Source: Haplosporangium gracile
Taxonomy: Eukaryota; Mortierellomycota; Mortierellomycetes; Mortierellales; Mortierellaceae
Reading direction: 5' to 3'
Assembly: GCA_015499985.1 (NCBI GenBank)
Contig: JAAAUF010000219.1
Coordinates: forward strand, 1,542 to 16,376
Length of the DNA stretch: 14,835 bases
The translations under genes were made by a program, and so were the position numbers. Of the stretch, positions 8,555 to 14,835 are shown one piece after another; the first letter of the stretch is position 1, and every line of letters begins with the position of its first letter. The notes beneath the pieces are model-generated. The model searched no databases, was not told where the DNA came from, and saw only the letters and a program-made list of their open reading frames with translations.

Positions 8555-9645
8555 TTAACGACGGCCAAAGTCATCATATCCTCCGTGCTGCTGGTATCCA
8601 CCTCCGACTTGTGAGGGTGCATAGCCGCCCTGGTTGTATGCGCCCTGGTTTCCTCCGTAGCCACTACCCACCTGGGACTGGGCGTAGCTGTCATGACCAT
8701 ATCCCCCAACATTCGACTGAGCATAGCCGTCATTTCCATAGTTATTATGGTCGTTGTATCCGTGGTCGTAGCCTCCCTGGTCGTATCCGGGTGCGGCTCC
8801 GCGGCCATAGTCGTTGTAGCCCGATTGACCGTATCCACCAGACTGGTCCTTGGAAGCATAGTTGGCATCGTAATACTGGTCCTCCACAGGGAAGGCGGTA
8901 TTGGCACTGTAAGGCGATTTGGCAGCGGCGGGCTCGGCGGGCTGGTCATTCATGTGATGCAAGCGCACTGTGTCGTTCTCGTACGAGCGAGGGTAATCCG
9001 TGTCTGCATACTCGTCTCCGCGAATCTTGGACTGGAAATCCCGCGATGGCTAATGTAGGGAGAAAAAGGGGACCCAGGCATTGGTTAACGAATACTCTTT
9101 TTTTTTCAGTACTTTATAAGGTGCTCAGGCAAAATGAAAAGGTGTTTTACCGAGAGCTTCCACTTTCTAAAGACCCAGATACCAATAGCGGCAGCGACAA
9201 CAACCGCACCGACAACAATACCAGCAGTGGCCAACTGAGTGCTGCTGCCGGTATCCTTCTGGGACTGAGTAGGGGTGGGCGAGATCGACGTAGTCGTGGT
9301 CGCAGTGACAGAAAGCGAAGTTGATACAGGTACTCTGGAAGACGTGTTGGCATCGGTTGTTGGTGCGACAGATGAAATAGTAGAAATGGGGATGGTTTGG
9401 TTTGCGGATGAAGTGGTTGGAAGAATTGATGGGATTGTAGGAAGAATAGAGCCGGCAGGAGTAGTACTAGCTGTAGTAGTACTGGTGCCTGTTCCTGGTC
9501 CTGGCGGATTGGTAGGACCTGTGGACTCCGCATTAGTACCGGGAGGAGCCTGAGGCTTGGGTAGGATATCGTCCAACAGAGCGGCCTTTGCACTGGAGGC
9601 CAGCACCAGTGCGATGAGGGTAGCAGCGTTTGATTTGATGTTCAT
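8555..9645 (-). CDS. Ser/Thr-rich single-pass surface protein with Gly/Tyr-rich tail
   Basis: Two exons, 9645-9151 and 9049-8555, joined in phase 0 across a 101-base intron with GTAAAA donor and TTAG acceptor, give 329 residues. Residues 1-21 form a signal peptide (cleavage after about A21). Residues 35-135 are rich in Ser, Thr and Pro, as in heavily O-mannosylated cell-wall proteins. A transmembrane segment spans about 139-158 and ends in basic residues (R160, K161, K163). The cytosolic tail has a short charged part (about 166-200), then a Gly/Tyr/Gln/Asn/Asp-rich region from about 229 to 325. It holds three related units: YAQSNVGGYG (274-283), YAQSQVGSGYG (287-297) and YAPSQVGGGYQ (308-318). 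The architecture resembles Mid2/Wsc-type cell-wall stress sensors, but no cysteine-rich WSC domain is present. A sensor or wall-anchor role is inference; the membrane topology is well supported. Confidence 0.75.
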
Positions 9646-11150
9646 TGTAAAGTGTAGGCGACCTTTTTGGTATTGTGATCGGATAATAATCTATGACAGA
9701 GAGCGTCCAAGAAGGGGTATAGTGACCTATTACGAATGTGATCGAGAGTGATTAGCAATATACCAAAAAAAAAAATGGTTAGGTGAGCTAATACAAAAGC
9801 CAAAGGAAATGTGTCCGTATGAAGCAAAATGAAAGTGATCAAGAGGACGGAGAAGAAGAGGGAAGCGGGCCAGGATAGCGAGTAGAGAAAAAGAAGGAAA
9901 AAAAAAGAAAGAGTTCTGTTTTCTTCGACTGTTTGCTTGACTCCTCCCTTGTTGGCCTGTCCATCCTGGCATATTGTGGCGTTAGTCAACAGGAGAAAGT
10001 GGCGTCCCGGAGACGGGGAAAAATGGATTTCAAGGAGTGAAAAAAAAATAAAGGTGTATGTGATGTTTATGTTGTTGTTTTTTGGTGTCCGTGACCAGAA
10101 CAGCAGCGATAAGAGACCAGAGTTGTTATTATATGTCGTGTAGTTGAGTAAAAAGGACTGGGTCTTCCTGGTCTGCAGGACGTTCATGATGCACCATTGG
10201 TACGGACGACGAAGAAAAAGAATGAACGATATGGCGTGAACGGGCAATATGCAGGAGACGCAGGGGAGACGGCATGGAAAAAACGGACAAGAGAAGAGCT
10301 TGCAGGGCTTAAATTGATAAAGGGCATGAACGAAAGAAAGCAAAGAATGGGAAGGCTCTTCTTTTTCACTGTAACTGTTGTCGTCTCCTGCGAGATACAT
10401 TCCGCTTTGCGAGTGGATATGGTATGATATGGTATGAATGAGTGATGTGAATATCTTTTGCTGTTGCTGGTTTGCTGTTCTTTGCTGAAAAAGTGTCATC
10501 CTTACGCTTGCTTGGCGGAGAAAAGACATAAGATGGTGGCGGTGGTTGATTGATATGTGTTCTGATGAGACAGGGAGGGAGGGCGAGAGACATATATGGT
10601 GTTTCTTGTTCCTGAGACATTCGGGTCTGCAAAAAGTCCGCGCCTAGTTGGTAACTAATAATTCCTCACTTTACCTTTTTTTTGGTTGCTGAAGGACAAA
10701 AAGGGTGGGAGGGATATGACACGCGTGTGGAGGAGTTGGTGATCGTCAAAACGGGTGTGATGGAACGTGTATAAGTGCAAAGGGAGAGATGGGGTCGTGC
10801 AATGAGAGAAGAGAGACAGGGCAAAGTGTCGGAAGGGGAGGTGTGAAGGAGGATGTCGAGTGAGATTTGTTTGAAGGGGAAGGGAGGAGGGAAGGATGAG
10901 GATGTCGTCCTTCGGGGGAGACGTAAAGAAAGGAAGAAGGAAAGAAGGGACGAGGAGGTATATGAAAGAGAGTGAGAAAGACGGATGAGAGGAAAAGGGG
11001 AGAAAGTAGAACAGAAGAAATGAACAGACGAAAGAGAGGAAAAGACGGATGAGATAATGAGAGGGCGGAGACGGGATGATGAGGACAAGAGGCGTGGTGA
11101 CAAAAAAGTAGGCTGGCTTGCTTTGCTCTCTTGTCAGCCTAAGTTTTTAA
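9646..11150. other. Purine-rich upstream region of the surface-protein gene
   Basis: No gene is supported in these 1.5 kb. The plus strand is strongly purine-rich, especially 10680-11100: 10921-10980 and 10981-11040 each hold 53 purines in 60. The coding strand of the minus-strand gene at 9645 is therefore a long pyrimidine tract. Long minus-strand frames (9642-10529, 10666-11103) translate into Ser/Leu/Phe/Pro strings typical of such tracts. A 5'-UTR intron is conceivable, with a GTAAGG donor near 10505 and an acceptor near 9730, but nothing proves it. Confidence 0.5.
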
Positions 11151-12895
11151 CAAGGCGTTAGCACGGAAATCGACTCTTAAGACTCAAAGAGAGAGGACGA
11201 ATTAGCCGCCTTTCTCTTTTCTGTTCATCTTGGCTTTGAATGTTTCATTTTTAGAGCCAAAGGGGTTTCCGTGCCTTCTCTCTTGTTCCCTCTAGTCGAA
11301 ATTGCGCTCTCGTCCTCTTTTTTTCTACTCTACTTTGCTTTTTAGGCGCGCTTATTTGAACAACCTTGAAAATAAAAAACAAACAATAACAATAACAATA
11401 AACAAGCATCATCTGTTCACTGTGGCCCACCTGTCTCTTCTTGCTCTCTCACACTATCCACTCTGGGAACTCAATCATAAAGCGATCAACCTTTTGCCCT
11501 TAGTGTCCTGCAAAAACCCATTCAAATAACAGCTGCTCTGCCTATTCGTTCATGCTACATGCCACGGCATACATTGCCGTCCTCTCTGTCCTTTGTCTTG
11601 TGTTCATTACTTTTGAAGGCGTCGCAGCAATACTCCCCTCCACTGACCCAAAACTGACATTTAAATGCCTCTCTCTCACACACATATCTTCTTGACACAT
11701 TACTCCCTCATGGAAGAAAGAGGGTGCATGCCATTTTAGCACGCCAGCCTGTCGTCAAGTCCATGAAAACGGCGATATTAATACCTCTTATATTGCTTGT
11801 GCGACATTAAGATTCTTCGCCTGTCGTTCACCTTCGGCGTTCCCCTTCCCATGTTCGCTTGTTGTTTGCAACGCTGCGTCTAATCTATCCCTCGGCTAAG
11901 TTCCTCATCGAACCTCCCTCCCTTCATGGTCGTTTAGCTCGTACTTCATATTACACCCCTTTCAAACTCGCCCGCCCGCTCTATTCAGCTCTTAAGCTCT
12001 TCTTACCCAGCTCCGTTTAATCATGTTTGTCAGCCCTTTGCAGCTGTAGGTCTTCAAAAATCGAACTAAAAGAATCGCTCATAAATATGAAAAAAAGTGC
12101 TGCTCTCTCACTCCTTTCACTCTCGTTTATTTCACAACCAATCATCGTCACTGCTCGAAACGTTATCGCCCACATGAGTTCACTCCGACATGTCTGATTC
12201 GAAGCATAATGAAAGTGTACATGAATACCAAGGAAGACTGAAAAAAAAAAAACTCTAATGCTTTTGCCAAAAGTTCCCTTTCGCTTTCGTCTGTCAGCAA
12301 AAGACGAGATATTGATGGGCGCCCAGAATCCCACAAACCACGACGCGCTTTCTATCTGTTATGTCAAGTTTGATTACAGGACGCTTTCTTTTGCAGCGCT
12401 GTGAAGCAATTACGATGGGTGAAAGAGTTAGCTCTACAAGAAGGAGATACCTTCTCTTGTCTAGTGCACTCTTGTGACAGAAATGCTCTCAACCCTTTTC
12501 CAAACTTTGGGACCCTGTTCATCGATCCATCAATGGAGGCCTAGACATGGAGATATGCTATGCAAAAACAACTTGTGAGGTCATTTTACATCGCCGTAAC
12601 CTTCTTCGAGCGCGTGGCTTGAACCTGTCGCATCGCCGTGAAAGCTTCCGCCTATTAGTTGTTCTTTGAGCCGACTCCTATCTCCTTTCCGTCCATTCTG
12701 CTTTAGTATGCGCCCGATAGGTCCTTTCTTTACAAGCCTTGAATATCAGTCTCGTGACCATGCATCACGTGCAGGACTTCTTGACCACTTCTCATTTTCT
12801 GTGTTTTTCTGCACGTTTTTCTCTTCTTTTTTTCCTCACTCATCAATACATTTCATAATTCATCTCACCACCATAACAACACACTGCAACACACA
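11151..12895. other. Pyrimidine-rich upstream region of the myosin light chain gene
   Basis: Here the bias reverses and the plus strand becomes pyrimidine-rich: 11281-11340 has 47 pyrimidines in 60 and 12781-12840 has 50 in 60. The last 100 bases before the start codon at 12896 are CT-rich and then CA-rich, as expected for a fungal leader. No frame of convincing amino-acid content, no tRNA or snRNA motif, and no mobile-element ends were seen. An A12 run lies at 12241-12252. Confidence 0.5.
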
Positions 12896-14572
12896 ATGGT
12901 AAGCGCAAGGCAAACAAGCGAACAACGCCGCAACTCCAACTCAGCAACGGTTCCTGTCACACCATCAAGACTCTCACTCCTCACCCAACAATGCCTCGGA
13001 CTCACGGCAATGCAGGACGCGACATCTCTTATTTTGTTTTTTTTGTACTTTTTTTTTCTTCTCAGGAACCAATCCCTGCTTGGTGGCAAAAGAAAAGGGA
13101 GCGGTCTGAATGACAATCCTACTTACTCCCACACCTTTTTGGGTGTGCATGCACCTTTTTTTCCACTCTAGGCTACCATCAGCGAAGATCAAATCAGCGG
13201 TAAAAAAAAAAAAAAAGCTACACAACAAGCACCTTTCAGCCCATACTCCTTTGCCCTTTGGCAGCAGCGTCCAGGAATTTTTTGAAGCACAGAGGGGAGA
13301 GGAAACGAAGGGAGGAAGAGCAGATGTATCAGTCAGTCATCTCTCTTTTTTTTTCTCACGTCCGCGTGATACGTGCCGACCCCTTGTTTTCGACGAGTTG
13401 GAATTGACGACATACCCCCGCCTTGCCCAGCGAGCCTTCTCTTCTCCCCTTTTTTACCACTCCGCCCACTCCTTACTCCAACCCCCCAGTATCAGAAGGA
13501 GGACAAGAATGGTCTCGGTTTACCATGCGCCTGTCGGCATCCAGACTTTGTTTGTTCCATGCAGACATATCGCTAGCACAGCAACGGCAACAGTGGCAGC
13601 AAACAACAGGGCGATAACGCACTCTTTCGCAACCACAATCTCACCTCGCACTACAACCACAGTAGCCCTTGCCCTTTTCTTCGCTTTACTCTTTTCCACT
13701 ACGACCACAATTCGACTTGGCCCTAATCTCTCTTCTTTTGTTACCATTTTTCAATATCGCTGTCGATAGAGTTCAAGGAAGGATTCAGTCTCTTTGACCG
13801 CAAGGGCAACGGAACTATCGAGTCAAGCTCGCTCGGAGATTTGTTGCGCGCCCTCGGCCAGAACCCCACTCAGGCACAGGTCCGCGACCTCGTTGCTGAA
13901 GCTGACCCCGCTGGTAAGAAATTTGGAGCTATTTTATATGATCCCTCAAAGTGTTATTCCATCCTGCTCCCATTGGTCCCTTCCCAGTCCATGCCCTGGC
14001 GTTACGATGCTATGACTTATCCTTCGATACTGACCTCCTGCGTCCCTTTATTTGGGTTGGATAGGTACGCGTGTGATCAACTTTGACACATTCTTGAAGG
14101 TTCTGATGCGCCCCGACGGCTTCAAGCCTGCAGGAACCTACAATGAGTTCATCAATGGATTCAAGGTCTTTGACAAGGAGAACGATGGCTGCATTACTGT
14201 TGGAGAACTCCGCTCTGGTATTTTGTCACTCTTTTTTTTTTAATTGTCTGCTTTTGTCTCATTGATGCATCATGGTGACGCGACTTAACCTCGACTGTTG
14301 ACTAACGTACTTTTTTGTGTACATCGTACATTTATGATAGTACTCACAAACTTGGGCGAGAAGCTGAGTGATAGTGAGGTCGATGAGCTGTTGAAGGGCG
14401 TTGAGGTTGACAAGAGCGGCAAGGTCCACTACGAAGGTAACTAATGCTCCGAGTCCTTTTTTTGTGTCGCCTTTACTTGACTGAATGAATAAATGATGAA
14501 CTGACGAATACTTGATTGTCTATGTCATTTTTACCCCGGTTAGACTTTGTCAGGATGATCTTGTCTTCTTAG
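12896..14572 (+). CDS. cdc4: Essential myosin light chain, Cdc4-like
   Basis: Six exons: 12896-12898, 13172-13199, 13770-13913, 14065-14217, 14341-14436 and 14544-14572. The five GT-AG introns are 273, 570, 151, 123 and 107 bases. The joined frame gives 150 residues. The first coding exon is the ATG alone. The protein matches the fission yeast Cdc4 / essential myosin light chain family throughout: F16-[15 protein letters not shown] at 34-44, RPDGF at 74-78, F91-[25 protein letters not shown] at 115-130 and a C-terminal DFVRMILSS. These proteins bind an IQ motif of myosin II (and other myosins) and are needed for the actomyosin ring in cytokinesis. The EF-hands are mostly degenerate; only loop 3 (D95 to E106) keeps a near-canonical set of ligands. 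Calmodulin is excluded by the missing ligands in loops 1, 2 and 4. Gene symbol is by family similarity. Confidence 0.92.
13202..13216 (+). repeat. A15 homopolymer at a splice donor
   Basis: Fifteen A residues follow directly on the GT of the second intron of the myosin light chain gene (donor at 13200-13201), so the donor reads GT followed only by A. It is non-coding. Confidence 0.9.
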
Positions 14573-14835
14573 ACAGGAGACTTCTTTCTTTCAACACTGA
14601 TACCCTCCCAACAAGCAACAACAACAACATCAACAGTAAACACAGCAACAAACCCTCTCGCTCTCACTTCAGGAATATAAATCGAACGGAGGAGATCAAA
14701 GGAAAGCGGAGCCGATCTGTTTGCCAAAATAAAATGATCCGCTATCAAAGAGGAGCTATTATGTTTGTAGTTTATTTACATTTTGATTGTAGGTCAAGCG
14801 AGTGTCTCGCCTACTTTTTCTTTTTTTTTTTTTTT
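14573..14835. other. 3' flank of the myosin light chain gene
   Basis: This holds the 3' UTR of the plus-strand light chain gene up to about 14750. Past it, a minus-strand AATAAA at 14771-14776 could belong to a converging gene beyond the window. The sequence ends in fifteen T residues. No reading frame of interest is present. Confidence 0.5.
14728..14733 (+). terminator. Putative poly(A) signal of the myosin light chain gene
   Basis: AATAAA on the plus strand about 155 bases past the stop codon at 14570-14572, a usual distance for a fungal 3' UTR, in A-rich surroundings. Confidence 0.6.

Noticed and set aside
8446..9324. A 292-codon plus-strand frame opposite the surface-protein gene
   Set aside because: It runs through the intron and both exons of the minus-strand gene and has a scrambled Arg/His/Ser-rich composition with no domain. 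It is a by-product of the repeat-rich composition on the other strand.
9642..10529. A 295-codon minus-strand frame upstream of the surface-protein gene
   Set aside because: Composition is Phe/Leu/Ser/His-rich without motifs, in a pyrimidine-rich tract; it overlaps the leader of the real gene.
10666..11103. A 145-codon minus-strand Ser/Leu/Pro-rich frame
   Set aside because: It is translated from an almost pure pyrimidine tract, has no domain or splice support, and is best read as upstream regulatory or leader sequence.
11161..11274. Inverted repeat GCACGGAAA / TTTCCGTGC with a loop of about 96 bases
   Set aside because: Nine-base arms at this spacing are expected several times by chance in a window this long, and there is no duplicated target or gene inside.
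12616..12625. tRNA T-loop-like GGTTCAAGCC on the minus strand
   Set aside because: The flanking bases do not pair into a T stem, and no matching anticodon or acceptor arm is nearby.

Overview
The window looks like nuclear DNA of a filamentous fungus. All five protein-coding genes I can support use ATG starts, and four of them are split by GT-AG introns of about 100-570 bases. Flanks are rich in A/T homopolymers and microsatellites. The gene set (a Cdc4-type essential myosin light chain, an OMS1-type mitochondrial methyltransferase, a Ser/Thr-rich single-pass surface protein) is fungal. A CNOT11-like protein, absent from budding yeast, leans towards a non-Dikarya fungus such as a Mortierella relative; that placement is inference only.

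Layout: positions 1-888 hold no gene I can recognise. Four genes follow on the minus strand. (1) 980-3466, four exons, a 648-residue membrane protein with a PHP-type metal-dependent phosphoesterase domain between two transmembrane segments. (2) 4030-5637, three exons, a 320-residue protein that I read as the N-terminal half of CNOT11, a subunit of the CCR4-NOT deadenylase complex, without the usual C-terminal domain. (3) 7213-8136, one exon, an OMS1-like membrane-anchored methyltransferase. (4) 8555-9645, two exons, a 329-residue secreted/single-pass protein with a Ser/Thr-rich ectodomain and a Gly/Tyr-rich cytosolic tail. A 3.25-kb gene-poor interval (9646-12895) separates these from one plus-strand gene. 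(5) 12896-14572, six exons, is a 150-residue Cdc4-like essential myosin light chain whose first coding exon consists of the start codon alone.

The genes do not form a pathway; this reads as ordinary gene-by-gene eukaryotic organisation. A shared feature is a strongly pyrimidine-rich coding strand upstream of several start codons. In the divergent interval the strand bias flips at about 11.15 kb. I see no CRISPR, IS element, transposon, rRNA, tRNA or virus-like gene. The most unusual items are the shortened CNOT11-like protein, the membrane-sandwiched PHP enzyme, the prion-like tail of gene 4, the ATG-only exon, and a pair of palindromes in an intron. I found no convincing sign of a wholly new multi-gene system.
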